Counted from the first letter of the stretch, positions 49,147 through 59,309 are shown. The stretch is 64,000 nucleotides of DNA from Pigmentiphaga sp. (GCA_023228945.1 JALOAI010000004.1:134863-198862); one strand, 5' to 3'. Notes: generated from the letters alone by a model not told the origin. Made by a program: numbers and translations.

Positions 49147-51651
49147 ATGAGCACGTCCAGTCTTCACGATGCTCGCGCCACGGCGGCTACGGTCAGCCTG
49201 CCCATCGAAGGCATGACTTGCGCGAGTTGCGTCGGCCGGGTCGAGGCGGCCCTGGCCAGAGTCGAAGGGGTCGGCAGCGTTGCCGTCAACCTCGCCACCG
49301 AGCGGGCGGATATCCAGCCTGCAGGCCCCATCGACCGGATGGCGCTGATCCAGGCGGTGGAAAAAGCCGGCTACGACGTCCCCGCCAGTACGGTCGAACT
49401 GGCGGTGGACGACATGACCTGCGCCTCCTGCGTCAGCCGGGTCGAGAAAGCGCTCAAGGCGGTGCCCGGCGTCACGGAGGCCACGGTGAATCTTGCCACC
49501 GAACGGGCCACGGTGCGTGGCGTGGCGGCGGCCGACGCCTTGGTGGCCGCCATCGAGAGAACCGGCTACGGCGCTCGCGTCGTGGCGAGTGCCGCCCAGG
49601 ACGGCGATGAGGCAGTCGCCAAAAAAGATGCCGAGCGCGCCGGTCTCAAGCGCGACTTGATCGTGGCGGGCGTACTGACCCTGCCCGTGTTCGTGATCGA
49701 AATGGGTTCGCACCTGATCCCCGGCATGCACGAATGGGTTGCCGCGACCATCGGCTTGCAGCAAAGCTGGTACCTGCAGTTCATCCTCACCGCCCTGGTC
49801 CTCGCGTTTCCCGGCCGTCGTTTCTATACCAAGGGCTTCCCGGCCTTGCTGCGTCTGGCCCCCGACATGAACTCGCTGGTGGCCGTGGGTACGGCGGCGG
49901 CCTTCGGCTATTCGGTGGTCGCGACCTTCGCCCCCGGCCTGCTGCCGGCGGGGACGGTGAATGTCTACTACGAGGCGGCCGCCGTCATCGTGACGCTGAT
50001 CCTGCTGGGCCGTTTTCTCGAGGCGCGCGCCAAAGGGCGGACATCCGAGGCCATCACGCGCCTGGTAGGCTTGCAGGCCAAGGTGGCTCACGTCTCGCGC
50101 GAGGGCCGATGGGTGGACATCCCCATCGGCGAAGTGATCCTGGGCGACATCGTGGAGGTGCGCCCGGGCGAGCGGGTCCCGGTCGACGGCGAGGTGACCG
50201 AAGGCCGCAGCTTCGTCGACGAGTCGATGATCACCGGCGAACCCATTCCGGTGGAGAAAACCGCGGGCAGCGCCGTGGTCGGCGGCACCGTCAACCAGAA
50301 GGGCGCGTTGACGCTGCGCGCCACCGCCGTGGGCGCCCAGACCATGCTGGCGCAGATCATCCGCATGGTCGAGCTGGCCCAGGGTTCCAAGCTGCCGATC
50401 CAGGCCGTGGTCGATAAGGTCACGCTGTGGTTCGTACCGGCGGTCATGCTGGCCGCCTTGCTGACCTTCCTGGCCTGGCTGTTCTTCGGCCCTTCGCCCG
50501 CGCTTACCTTCGCCCTGGTCAACGCGGTGGCGGTGCTCATCATCGCTTGCCCCTGCGCCATGGGCCTGGCCACGCCCACCTCCATCATGGTCGGCACCGG
50601 ACGCGGCGCCGAGATGGGCGTGCTGTTCCGCAAGGGCGAGGCGCTGCAGTTGCTCAAGGATGCCCAGGTGGTGGCCGTCGACAAAACCGGCACGCTGACC
50701 GAAGGCCGTCCGGCCCTCACCGACCTGGGCATCGCCTCGGGCTTCGAGCGCAGCCAGGTGTTGGCCGCGGTGGCGGCGGTGGAGTCGCGTTCGGAGCACC
50801 CGATCGCCCGCGCCATCGTCGATGCCGCCGTGGAGGAGGGCATTGCGCTGCCGGCACTGGCCGATTTCGAATCGGTAACCGGCATGGGCGTGCGCGCCAC
50901 CGTGGACGGCGTACGGGTGGAAGTCGGCGCCGACCGCTTCATGCGCGAACTGGGTTTGAGCGTGGACGAGTTTGCGGCGATGGCCGAGCGACTGGGCGGC
51001 GAGGGCAAATCGCCACTCTATGCCGCCATCGATGGCCGCCTGGCCGCCATCATTGCCGTGGCCGATCCGATCAAGGCCAGCACGCCGATCGCCATCGCAG
51101 CCTTGCACCAATTAGGCCTGAAGGTGGCGATGATCACCGGCGACAATGCGCATACCGCCCAGGCGATCGCACGGCAATTGGGCATCGACGAAGTCGTGGC
51201 CGAAGTCCTGCCCGAAGGCAAGGTGGAGGCCGTGCGACGGCTGAAGGCCGCCCACGGCCGCCTGGCCTTCGTGGGCGATGGCATCAACGACGCCCCGGCG
51301 CTGGCGGAAGCCGACGTGGGCGTGGCCATCGGCACCGGCACTGACGTGGCGATGGAATCCGCCGACGTGGTGTTGATGTCGGGCAATCTGCAGGGCGTGC
51401 CCAACGCCATCGCGCTGTCCAAGGCCACCCTGGGCAACATTCGCCAGAATCTGTTCTGGGCCTTCGCCTACAACACGGCGCTGATCCCCGTGGCCGCCGG
51501 CGTGCTCTACCCCGCCTGGGGCGTGCTGCTCTCGCCGATGTTCGCCGCGGGCGCCATGGCCTTGTCCAGCGTGTTCGTGCTCGGCAACGCGCTGCGCCTG
51601 CGCCGGTTCCAGCCGCCGCTGATCGAAGCGGCCGAGCCGTCACATTCATAA
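49147..51651 (+). CDS. copA: copper-exporting P1B-type ATPase
   Basis: 834 residues, pumping Cu(I) from cytoplasm to periplasm. There are two N-terminal heavy-metal domains (GMTCASC near residue 20, DMTCASC near 95), then membrane helices and the actuator loop MITGEPIPVEK. The transport site is ACPCAMGLATP near residue 468, the phosphorylation motif DKTGTLTEG near 512, then SEHPIARAI and VGDGINDAPALAEADVGVA. CPC marks monovalent copper/silver specificity. GGAAG lies about 7 bases before the ATG. Expression should follow the CueR-type promoter upstream. Confidence 0.97.
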   Translation: MSTSSLHDARATAATVSLPIEGMTCASCVGRVEAALARVEGVGSVAVNLATERADIQPAGPIDRMALIQAVEKAGYDVPASTVELAVDDMTCASCVSRVEKALKAVPGVTEATVNLATERATVRGVAAADALVAAIERTGYGARVVASAAQDGDEAVAKKDAERAGLKRDLIVAGVLTLPVFVIEMGSHLIPGMHEWVAATIGLQQSWYLQFILTALVLAFPGRRFYTKGFPALLRLAPDMNSLVAVGTAAAFGYSVVATFAPGLLPAGTVNVYYEAAAVIVTLILLGRFLEARAKGRTSEAITRLVGLQAKVAHVSREGRWVDIPIGEVILGDIVEVRPGERVPVDGEVTEGRSFVDESMITGEPIPVEKTAGSAVVGGTVNQKGALTLRATAVGAQTMLAQIIRMVELAQGSKLPIQAVVDKVTLWFVPAVMLAALLTFLAWLFFGPSPALTFALVNAVAVLIIACPCAMGLATPTSIMVGTGRGAEMGVLFRKGEALQLLKDAQVVAVDKTGTLTEGRPALTDLGIASGFERSQVLAAVAAVESRSEHPIARAIVDAAVEEGIALPALADFESVTGMGVRATVDGVRVEVGADRFMRELGLSVDEFAAMAERLGGEGKSPLYAAIDGRLAAIIAVADPIKASTPIAIAALHQLGLKVAMITGDNAHTAQAIARQLGIDEVVAEVLPEGKVEAVRRLKAAHGRLAFVGDGINDAPALAEADVGVAIGTGTDVAMESADVVLMSGNLQGVPNAIALSKATLGNIRQNLFWAFAYNTALIPVAAGVLYPAWGVLLSPMFAAGAMALSSVFVLGNALRLRRFQPPLIEAAEPSHS

Positions 51652-51745
51652 AGATGGCTGCTTTATCTCGCGAATGGGGATGGCCTTGCCGCCATTCCCC
51701 GGCATGGGGGCGCCATCGCTTTACTCTCGAGGGAGGACGATACTC

Positions 51746-52189
51746 ATGAACATCGGCGAGGCGGCCAAGGCATCCCAGGTATCCGCCAAAATGATCCGCT
51801 ATTACGAGCAGATCGGCCTGATTCCGCCGGTGGGCCGGACCGATGCCGGCTACCGGGTCTATAACGAGGCCGACATCCACCGCCTGAACTTTATCCGCCG
51901 GGCCCGCGATCTCGGCTTCTCGGTTGCCGAGATCGGCAACCTGCTCAGCCTGTGGAACGACCAATCCCGCCAGAGTGCGGACGTCAAGCGTCTGGCCGAA
52001 CAGCATATCGCCGAACTCGAACAACGGATGGCGAATCTGCGCCAGATGACGGATACGCTGAAGACGCTGATCGCCTGCTGCGCCGGGGACGACCGGCCCG
52101 ATTGCCCGATCCTGGATGAACTACAGCAATCGGATGAAGGTTTGGCGGAAAGACAGAAGCGCAGCGGTGCGGTGATCCGACGCCAATGA
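51746..52189 (+). CDS. cueR: CueR, copper-responsive MerR regulator
   Basis: 147 residues. The ATG at 51746 has GGGAGG upstream. MerR winged helix at the N-terminus (MNIGEAAKASQVSAKMIRYY, IGLIPPVGRTDAGYRVY), dimerisation helix, then the metal loop ACCAGDDRPDCPIL, whose C-x7-C spacing is that of CueR for Cu(I)/Ag(I). The last 20 residues are a polar extension. It follows copA by 94 bases and should activate the copA promoter on copper binding. Confidence 0.95.
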   Translation: MNIGEAAKASQVSAKMIRYYEQIGLIPPVGRTDAGYRVYNEADIHRLNFIRRARDLGFSVAEIGNLLSLWNDQSRQSADVKRLAEQHIAELEQRMANLRQMTDTLKTLIACCAGDDRPDCPILDELQQSDEGLAERQKRSGAVIRRQ

Positions 52190-52295
52190 CTACCTGCCTA
52201 CGCACGAGCTGGAAAAATCAAGATGCTGGCCGTCAACAATCGGCGGCGCCTCGCCAATCTGCCATCAGGGCTGAGGCCAGGCGCAAAACGCCGCT

Positions 52296-52946
52296 TCAGG
52301 CGGAGAGCGCGAACAGCCCTTCTTTCTTCAGGAAGTCCACCACCTCGCTCACACCCTTGCCGCGCTTGAGGTCGGTCATGATGAAGGGTCTGCCCTGGCG
52401 CATGCGCGTGGCGTCGGATGCCATGACATCCAGGTTGACTTCGACGTAAGGCGCGAGGTCGGTCTTGTTGATGATGAGCAACTCGGATTTGGTAATGCCC
52501 GGGCCGCCCTTGCGCGGAATTTCCTCACCGTTGGCGACACTGATGATGTAGAGCGTGAGGTCGGACAGTTCGGGACTGAACGTGGCGGCCAGGTTATCGC
52601 CTCCGGATTCGATGAAGACGATATCGGCGTCCGGGAATTGCGCCAGCATGGCGTCGACCGCGACCAGGTTGATCGAGGCATCTTCGCGGATGGCCGTATG
52701 CGGGCAGCCACCGGTTTCGACGCCCATGATACGCTCCGCGGGCAGCGCCCCCGAGAGCGTCAGCAGACGTTGATCTTCTTTGGTGTAGATGTCGTTGGTA
52801 ATGACGACGAGATCATACTCGGGGTACATGGCTTTGCAGAGGGCCTCGAGCATGGAGGTCTTGCCCGAGCCCACGGGTCCGCCCACGCCCACGCGGAGCG
52901 GCGGCAGCTTCTTGGTACGGGCGGACAATCGCGAAATATCGTGCAT
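52296..52946 (-). CDS. ureG: urease accessory GTPase UreG
   Basis: 216 residues. SIMIBI-class GTPase that powers nickel insertion into urease. P-loop GVGGPVGSGKTSMLE, nickel-binding Cys/His in TGGCPHTAIREDAS, switch VFIESGGDNLAATFSPEL and guanine motif INKTDLAPYV. Last gene of the ureDABCEFG operon, 29 bases after ureF. Confidence 0.97.
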   Translation of the reverse strand: MHDISRLSARTKKLPPLRVGVGGPVGSGKTSMLEALCKAMYPEYDLVVITNDIYTKEDQRLLTLSGALPAERIMGVETGGCPHTAIREDASINLVAVDAMLAQFPDADIVFIESGGDNLAATFSPELSDLTLYIISVANGEEIPRKGGPGITKSELLIINKTDLAPYVEVNLDVMASDATRMRQGRPFIMTDLKRGKGVSEVVDFLKKEGLFALSA

Positions 52947-52975
52947 GTTGGACTCCAGGAACGACCTGTCTCGCG

Positions 52976-53686
52976 TCAGGAACGGAACAGGCGTGAGAAC
53001 TGATGGGCATGGCGCGACGCCACGATGGCGTATTGCGGCGCCAGGGTTTGCAATTGCGGGGGCGTCGCCTGGCTCCGGCGCCGCGCCTCGTCGAGCACTG
53101 GTGGAAGCTGCTGGCGCAGCTGATGCAGAATGCGCTGCGCCGCGACCTGCCCCAGGGGTACGCTTTTGAGCGCCGCGGTGGTCTGGTTTTCCAGCCAGCT
53201 GTACAAATAACTGCTCAGGCCCGCCAACTGCGGCAAGTCAAGGGCGGCACAGGCCATGCTGTGAAGCAGCGGCAGGGTGGGCTGCGGCACGGCGGCGAGC
53301 AGTTGCAGGCGGGCTTGATCAAACCAACCCAGCTCACGGCCCAGGCGCAACAGCGAGGCCCCCATTTGCAAAGTTTCATGGCGAAGCTCACCGGCCTCAC
53401 GCGACGACAGAAACCATTGGTTCCAGTGCCGCAGGGCGCTGGCGTCGGTCGTCAGCCAGGCGGTGTGCAGGAGGCACCATAAGGGGGCGTCGCCGTCGGT
53501 CACGACGTGCCGCAACTGCGCGCCGATCCACGCCTGGGCCGACGCCTCGTCGGTGACGAGCCCGAGTTCGACCGCCGCTTCCAGGCCTTGCGAATAGCTG
53601 TAGCCGCCCACGGGCAGGGCGGGCGAACTGAGCTGGTGCAGCGCCGTGAGCTGGCTGGCACTGAGCTCGACGGTGGTGGCCGTCAT
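52976..53686 (-). CDS. ureF: urease accessory protein UreF
   Basis: 236 residues from the ATG at 53686; a TTG at 53704 overlapping the ureE stop is the alternative. All-helical UreF fold: LHQLSSPALPVGGYSYSQGL, VTDGDAPLWCLLHTAW, LLHSMACAALDLP and QNTTAALK-like (ENQTTAALKSVPLGQ). It forms the UreD-UreF-UreG maturation complex with the gene products on either side. Confidence 0.94.
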   Translation of the reverse strand: MTATTVELSASQLTALHQLSSPALPVGGYSYSQGLEAAVELGLVTDEASAQAWIGAQLRHVVTDGDAPLWCLLHTAWLTTDASALRHWNQWFLSSREAGELRHETLQMGASLLRLGRELGWFDQARLQLLAAVPQPTLPLLHSMACAALDLPQLAGLSSYLYSWLENQTTAALKSVPLGQVAAQRILHQLRQQLPPVLDEARRRSQATPPQLQTLAPQYAIVASRHAHQFSRLFRS

Positions 53687-53700
53687 GATTCTGGGCTTGC

Positions 53701-54312
53701 TCAAGGCGTCGGTGGATGAGGACGCGCGTCCGGCGTGGCAGCGTCCGCAGGCTTGGGAGAATGCTCGTGCCGGGCCCCCGGCTCGTGTGCACGGTACGCG
53801 GCTTGCGCCAGCGCATAGTCCTCGGCGAAAGTTTCGTCGTGGCCGTGGTGATGGCCACCGCCGTAAGCGCCAAGGTCGGGGTTGAACGGGGCCTTGAGCT
53901 GCCGCACCTGCACCCCCCCGACACTGGCCAGCATATCGACCAGTACCGGATCGGGCTCCAGTTGCAGGTAGCCCTCGCCGATTTCAAGCTGTACGTGCCG
54001 GTTTCCCAGGTGGTAGGCGGCTCGCGCCAATTGCCACGGCGAGGATACGGGCGTGACGCGCAAGACGGGTTCATGGGCCGCGCGTACGCGCACCCGCAGG
54101 TCGTCATGGCCCGGGTGGCGCGCCACCAGCACGTCGCCGTCGCGAAGGACCGTGCCGCGTGCCAGAGCCAGGCCGAGTGAACTGCCGTCATCGAGCGTCA
54201 GTCGTTGGCGGTTGCGCAGACGCTGCGCCAGGGTGAGGGTGACGGTGGCAACGTGCTCGATGGCCACGCGGGCCGCGGATTCGCCGCGCCAATAGTCTTG
54301 GGCAATGCGCAT
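53701..54312 (-). CDS. ureE: urease accessory protein UreE, His-rich
   Basis: 203 residues. Nickel chaperone that loads the UreG complex. N-terminal peptide-binding domain (LTLDDGSSLGLALARGTVLR) and metal-binding domain (ARAAYHLGNRHVQLEI). The tail is His-rich (GGGHHHGHDE, then HEPGARHEH), as in strong nickel-storing UreE proteins. The start is 3 bases after the ureC stop. Confidence 0.95.
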   Translation of the reverse strand: MRIAQDYWRGESAARVAIEHVATVTLTLAQRLRNRQRLTLDDGSSLGLALARGTVLRDGDVLVARHPGHDDLRVRVRAAHEPVLRVTPVSSPWQLARAAYHLGNRHVQLEIGEGYLQLEPDPVLVDMLASVGGVQVRQLKAPFNPDLGAYGGGHHHGHDETFAEDYALAQAAYRAHEPGARHEHSPKPADAATPDARPHPPTP

Positions 54313-54315
54313 GAT

Positions 54316-56031
54316 TCAAAAGAGGAAGTAGCGCTGCGCCATGGGCAGCGAGTCGAGGGGATCGCAGCTCAGCAATTCGCCATTGGCATAGACCTCGTAG
54401 GTCTGCGGGTCGACGCGGAGTTCTGGCAGCCAGGCGTTGCGGACCATGTCGTGCTTGGTCAGCCCGCGGCAGCCGCGTACGGCTTCGACGCGCTTGTTGA
54501 GGCCCAACTCGCGAAACACCGGGTTGGACAGACTGACTTGCGAGACGAAATTGATCGAGTTGCGCAGCGCTTTGCCATAGCTCCCCCAACTAGGTCGCAG
54601 GTGCACCGGTTGCGGGGTTGCGATGGAAGCGCCCGGATCGCCCATGCTGGCCATGACCGGCATGCCGCTCTTGAGCACAATGTTGGCCTTGATGCCGAAA
54701 AACGCGGGTTTCCAGAGAATAAGATCGGCGACCTTGCCTTTTTCGACGGAACCGATCAGGTGCGACATGCCGTGGGCGATCGCCGGGTTGATCGTGTATT
54801 TGGCGATGTAGCGCTTGATGCGCTCGTTATCGTTGCGACTGCTATCCCCGTCCAGGGGACCGCGCTGGATCTTCATCTTGTGCGCGGCCTGCCAGGTACG
54901 CAACACGATCTCGCCGACCCGGCCCATGGCCTGCGAGTCCGAACTCATGATGGAGATGGCGCCGAGATCATGCAGAATGTCCTCGGCGGCGATGGACTCG
55001 CGCCGGATGCGAGATTCGGCAAAGGCCACGTCCTCCGCGATCGAGGGGTTGAGGTTGTGGCAGACCATGACCATGTCCAAGTGCTCGTCGATGGTGTTTC
55101 TCGTGAAGGGCATGGTTGGGTTGGTGGAGGCGGGCAGGACGTTTTCCATGCCCACGGCCTTGATGATGTCGGGCGCATGCCCGCCTCCGGCTCCTTCGGT
55201 GTGGAAGCAGTGGATGGTGCGGCCCTTGAAGGCCGCGAACGTATCCTCGGCAAAGCCCGATTCGTTCAGGGTGTCGCTATGGATGGCCACCTGCACGTCG
55301 GTGTCTTCGGCCACGCTCAGGCAGGCATCGATGGTGGCTGGCGTCGACGCATAGTCCTCGTGTATTTTCATGCCGGCGGCACCCGCGCGCACCTGCTCCA
55401 GAATCGCTGGCTGCGAGCTGGAGCTGCCTTTGCACAACTGGCCGATGTTGATGGGGAAGCCGTCCAGGGCTTGCATCATTTCCATGAGATGCCAGGGCCC
55501 GGGAGTGTTGCTGACCGCCTGCGACCCGGTGGCCGGCCCCGTGCCGCCACCGACGAAAGTCGTGGTGCCGGTGGACAGCGCCTCTTCGACCTGCTGCGGG
55601 CTGATGAAGTGAATATGCGTGTCGATGGCACCCGCGGTGACGATGAGCCCCTCGCCGGCAATCACTTCGGTGGCGGCGCCGATGATGATATCGACTCCCG
55701 GCTGCGTGTCCGGATTGCCCGCCTTGCCAATGCCGGCGATCAAGCCTTCCTTGATACCGATGTCGGCCTTGACGATACCGATCACCGCATCGATGATGAG
55801 CGCGTTGCTGATGACCGTATCAACGCACTCGGTGGCAAGGCGTTGGCCTTGACCCATACCGTCGCGGATGACCTTGCCGCCGCCGAAGATGACTTCTTCA
55901 CCAAAGAGGGTATGGTCTTGTTCGACTTCGGCCAAGAGCTCGGTGTCGGCCAGGCGCACGCGGTCGCCGACGCCATTGACGACGGTCGGGCCATAGGTTT
56001 CCGTATATCCCTTGCGTGAAAACAGTATCAT
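54316..56031 (-). CDS. ureC: urease catalytic subunit alpha
   Basis: 571 residues. Hydrolyses urea to ammonia and carbamate at a dinickel site. Nickel His pair in GAIDTHIHFISPQQ, the carbamylated Lys in GAAGMKIHEDYAST, nickel His in VQVAIHSDTLNE and HCFHTEGAGGGHAPD, and the mobile flap with catalytic Cys-His in MVMVCHNLNPSIAED. Most ureases read CHHL at this flap; here it is CHNL, while the catalytic His is kept. The start overlaps the ureB stop (ATGA). Confidence 0.97.
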   Translation of the reverse strand: MILFSRKGYTETYGPTVVNGVGDRVRLADTELLAEVEQDHTLFGEEVIFGGGKVIRDGMGQGQRLATECVDTVISNALIIDAVIGIVKADIGIKEGLIAGIGKAGNPDTQPGVDIIIGAATEVIAGEGLIVTAGAIDTHIHFISPQQVEEALSTGTTTFVGGGTGPATGSQAVSNTPGPWHLMEMMQALDGFPINIGQLCKGSSSSQPAILEQVRAGAAGMKIHEDYASTPATIDACLSVAEDTDVQVAIHSDTLNESGFAEDTFAAFKGRTIHCFHTEGAGGGHAPDIIKAVGMENVLPASTNPTMPFTRNTIDEHLDMVMVCHNLNPSIAEDVAFAESRIRRESIAAEDILHDLGAISIMSSDSQAMGRVGEIVLRTWQAAHKMKIQRGPLDGDSSRNDNERIKRYIAKYTINPAIAHGMSHLIGSVEKGKVADLILWKPAFFGIKANIVLKSGMPVMASMGDPGASIATPQPVHLRPSWGSYGKALRNSINFVSQVSLSNPVFRELGLNKRVEAVRGCRGLTKHDMVRNAWLPELRVDPQTYEVYANGELLSCDPLDSLPMAQRYFLF

Positions 56032-56336
56032 TCGAGTGCTCCCATGATCTTGCCCTGAAAACCAAAAATCCGGCGATCGCCGCCGATGGCGACCAGGGTC
56101 ACGGTACGGCGCTGCCCGGGCTCGAAGCGCACCGCGTTGCCGGCCGGGATATTCAGTCGAAAGCCCATGGCTCGTTCGCGGTCGAACCGCAACGCGTTGT
56201 TGGTTTCGGCAAAGTGGTAATGCGATCCGACCTGTATGGGCCTGTCGCCGGCATTGATCACTTCAAGCGTGATCGTGTCGCGACCGGCGTTGATCTCTAT
56301 GTCGCCGGGTTCGGCAAGTATCTCTCCGGGAATCAT
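56028..56336 (-). CDS. ureB: urease subunit beta
   Basis: 102 residues: MIPGEILAEPGDIEINAGRD, VGSHYHFAETNNALRFDRE and RLNIPAGNAVRFEPGQRR are all canonical UreB segments. A structural subunit of the (UreABC)3 trimer. Not fused to ureA, as usual in proteobacteria. Overlaps ureC by four bases. Confidence 0.97.
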   Translation of the reverse strand: MIPGEILAEPGDIEINAGRDTITLEVINAGDRPIQVGSHYHFAETNNALRFDRERAMGFRLNIPAGNAVRFEPGQRRTVTLVAIGGDRRIFGFQGKIMGALE

Positions 56337-56387
56337 CGCTAGCCTCTTTCGTTGCTGCCGCCACTGCGTCGACCCGCCGCGGCTATG

Positions 56388-56690
<303 letters not shown>

Positions 56691-56732
56691 TCTGGTTTCC
56701 TAGTGCTATCACGATTCAGTACCGCGCATGGA

Positions 56733-57611
56733 TCAAGTGCTCCAGAGGCGCAGCCGTTGGCCCTCGACGCTCAACACCTCGGGGCGCAGTCGCTGCCAGG
56801 TGGTCGTCAATAGCTCCCTGACGTCTTCCGCGTGCAGGCCGATGGCCCGCACCAGCACCAGCGCTTTACCGCCCTCCGAGGCGATTTCCGTGAGGCCGCC
56901 GCGCAACGCATCGTGCCAGGGCAAAGTTCCGGCCAGCGCTTCGATCGCGGCAGGCGACAGGGCGTCACCATAGCACCACAGGGTTCCGAACACCGGCTGT
57001 CCCGCCAGGCCGGCGACACTCTGGCGTAGCGGACTGCCCGCATCGAGGCGGCCCTGGTCAACCCAGAGCATCTGGCCATCCACCCGTAGAGTGATGCTGC
57101 TGAATACCGTCCCCTCGTCCCAGTGCGTGGCACTCAGGATGGAACCCAATTGCGTCATTTCCCATCCGATGGCGGCGGCGTCGCTATCGAGAAGAATCTC
57201 GGTTTGCTGTACCGCATCCGTCTGTTCGAAATAGATGTTTTCCATCGGTAGCCAGTCGAGACGGCCGCCCGCGGCGACATGAAGACGGGCGGTTTGCCGC
57301 GCTTGCCGGCCGTTGCTCTTGTACCAACGCGTGGCTCCCGGAGTCGTCAGGGCCGCATGGGCGCCCTGACCGACAGAAATATCGATGTCGATAAGGTCGC
57401 CACCGGCGATGCCCGAGGGGGGGTGCAGCAGGACGGCATGGCAGACGCCAGGTCCTTCGGGATAGAGTGCGCGCTGGATGAGGACGGGACCTTCATGCTC
57501 GCGCTTGGACAGCACGCTACGTCGATTGCCGTCCAGAGTGAAACCGAGGTCGAGGCGGGCATGCCAGTGCCGCTGGGTCGTCCTGGCGTGTTCGGTGATG
57601 GCCACATTCAC
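56733..57611 (-). CDS. ureD: urease accessory protein UreD
   Basis: 292 residues, beginning at GTG 57611. It binds apo-urease and recruits UreF/UreG. Family motifs: GPVLIQRALYPEGPGVCHAV, LLHPPSGIAGGDLIDIDI, LTTPGATRWYKSNG and LDWLPMENIYFE. First gene of the operon; the 144 bases before it contain the promoter and a TATCATGCCATCGC stretch but no clear regulatory box. Confidence 0.95.
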   Translation of the reverse strand: MNVAITEHARTTQRHWHARLDLGFTLDGNRRSVLSKREHEGPVLIQRALYPEGPGVCHAVLLHPPSGIAGGDLIDIDISVGQGAHAALTTPGATRWYKSNGRQARQTARLHVAAGGRLDWLPMENIYFEQTDAVQQTEILLDSDAAAIGWEMTQLGSILSATHWDEGTVFSSITLRVDGQMLWVDQGRLDAGSPLRQSVAGLAGQPVFGTLWCYGDALSPAAIEALAGTLPWHDALRGGLTEIASEGGKALVLVRAIGLHAEDVRELLTTTWQRLRPEVLSVEGQRLRLWST

Positions 57612-57755
57612 CTTTGCTTGAACGGGTTGGGAGGATACTTGGCGTTGCGATGGATTGAAAATACTATCATGCCATCGCTTATGGCAGGCGGAGGGTGTCG
57701 TGAGAGGGCGAGGGGGATTCAGCGCTTCCGCGTCCGGGCATCACGCCAAATGGTG

Positions 57756-59309
57756 TTATCGGCGATCAGGGCACAATGCGCGCAGTACGTTGGCCAGTTT
57801 CTTGACGGCGATTTCCAGTTCATGTGGGGCATGGGCAGCGAACCCCATGAGAAAACCAGCCTTGTGCCTGTTCGACGCATGCAAAGCCGTGAGCCCCAGC
57901 AGATCGATCCCAGCCCGGCTCGCTGAATCCACGGCTTCGCGTTCAGGGATGTCGCGGATGAACACGCAGGGCATCTGCATGCCGCCCGCCGGCACCCGCG
58001 GTTCCACGAAATCGGCCAGGTGCTGGCGCACCAGCCGCGCCAACGCGTCCCGCCGCTCGGCATAAGTGGCACGCATGGTGCGCACATGGGCACCGAAGTG
58101 GCCCCCCTCGATGAAGCGCGCCAATGTGAGCTGCGGAATCGGCGCGCTGTGTCCATCAAGCAGGGTGCGGGCCACCGTCATGGGCGTGACCAGCGACGGC
58201 GGCAGTACCATGTAGCCGATACGCAAGCCGGGAAACAGTGATTTGGTGAAAGTGCCTATGTAAATCGTCCGATCGTGCGGGTCGAGTCCCTGCACGCAGG
58301 CGGTGGGTTTGCCCGCGTAGTGGAACTCGCTGTCATAGTCGTCTTCGATGATCCAGCTCTGGTTTTGTTTGGCCCACTCGATCACGGCCAGCCGTCGATC
58401 CAGCGCCAGCGTTGCACCGGTAGGAAACTGGTGCGATGGCGTCAGAAACACCGCCCTGGCCGATTCACCAGGCGTCTTGGCCGCCTCAAGCAAGGACTCG
58501 ACCCGAAGGCCATCCGCATCCAGCGGCACCGGCACACATCCCAGGCCTGCCGCATCGAATGCCTTGCGCGCGCCGTGATACGCAGGGTCTTCGAGGAAGA
58601 TCCGCTCGCCAGCATCGAGCAGCACAGTGGCACACAAGGTCAATGCCTGTTGGGAACTGGTCAGGATCAGCACGCGCTCGGGTGTGGCGCGCGCGCCCCG
58701 CTCCAGATTGACGTAATCGGCGATGGCTCGCCGCAACGGCTCCATACCTTGTGGCGGGCTGTGCAGCAATGCCTGCGTGCCGTGTTCTTTCAACACCTGC
58801 CTTTCCAGTCGCTCCCAGGTCTGCAGTGGAAAGCTGCGCGTTTCCGGCACGCCGGGCGCGAACGGGCGCGGCATCAGGAAATCACGCAGGCCGCCACCCT
58901 GGAGCATGGCGCTGCCGCGCTGACTAAGGCGTGGTGGCGCCGTGGGGCTCACACCCGCGGACCGGGGCTTGCCCCGTCCGGGCAGGCGCTGCATTCGCCC
59001 GGATACGAAGCTGCCGCTGCCAACTCGCCGTTCGATGAAACCTTCCGCGTGCAATTGGCCGTAGGCCGATTCGACCGTATCGCGAGAGACTTCCAGGGAC
59101 TTCGCCAATGCTCGCGAGGCAGGCAATGGTCTGCCCACATCAAGGACACCATCGAGGATCAATTGCCGAATGGCCCGCTGCACTCTCACATGAAGGGGCA
59201 AGGCACCGTGCGTTGGATCACTGATCCAGGCTTTGACGGACTCAAATTGGGCGCTCCTGAACAAGTGGTCTGTACTCCTTCTAAAAAATGGCTGGTAACA
59301 ACCATCCAT
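57756..59309 (-). CDS. MocR-type regulator (GntR wHTH + aminotransferase domain)
   Basis: About 517 residues from the ATG at 59309 (an upstream ATG at 59402 would overlap benE). N-terminal GntR winged helix (LPLHVRVQRAIRQLILDGVL, LPASRALAKSLEVSRDTVES), a short linker, then a fold-type-I aminotransferase domain with PLP contacts SSQQALTLCATVLLD, EDDYDSEFHYAGKPTACVQG and the Schiff-base Lys in YIGTFTKSLFPGLRIGY. MocR proteins sense PLP or amino-aldehyde adducts; PdxR, GabR and TauR are examples. Divergent from a BenE transporter and a PLP-homeostasis gene, so vitamin B6 control is the leading guess. Confidence 0.92.
   Translation of the reverse strand: MDGCYQPFFRRSTDHLFRSAQFESVKAWISDPTHGALPLHVRVQRAIRQLILDGVLDVGRPLPASRALAKSLEVSRDTVESAYGQLHAEGFIERRVGSGSFVSGRMQRLPGRGKPRSAGVSPTAPPRLSQRGSAMLQGGGLRDFLMPRPFAPGVPETRSFPLQTWERLERQVLKEHGTQALLHSPPQGMEPLRRAIADYVNLERGARATPERVLILTSSQQALTLCATVLLDAGERIFLEDPAYHGARKAFDAAGLGCVPVPLDADGLRVESLLEAAKTPGESARAVFLTPSHQFPTGATLALDRRLAVIEWAKQNQSWIIEDDYDSEFHYAGKPTACVQGLDPHDRTIYIGTFTKSLFPGLRIGYMVLPPSLVTPMTVARTLLDGHSAPIPQLTLARFIEGGHFGAHVRTMRATYAERRDALARLVRQHLADFVEPRVPAGGMQMPCVFIRDIPEREAVDSASRAGIDLLGLTALHASNRHKAGFLMGFAAHAPHELEIAVKKLANVLRALCPDRR

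Noticed and set aside
51648..51666. ATAAAG...CTTTAT hairpin after copA as a terminator
   Set aside because: Six-bp AT-rich stem that includes the stop codon and has no T-tract; too weak to call.
51746..52189. Mercury-resistance MerR
   Set aside because: The C-terminal metal loop CC(x6)DCPIL and the neighbour copA identify CueR; no merT/merP/merA present.
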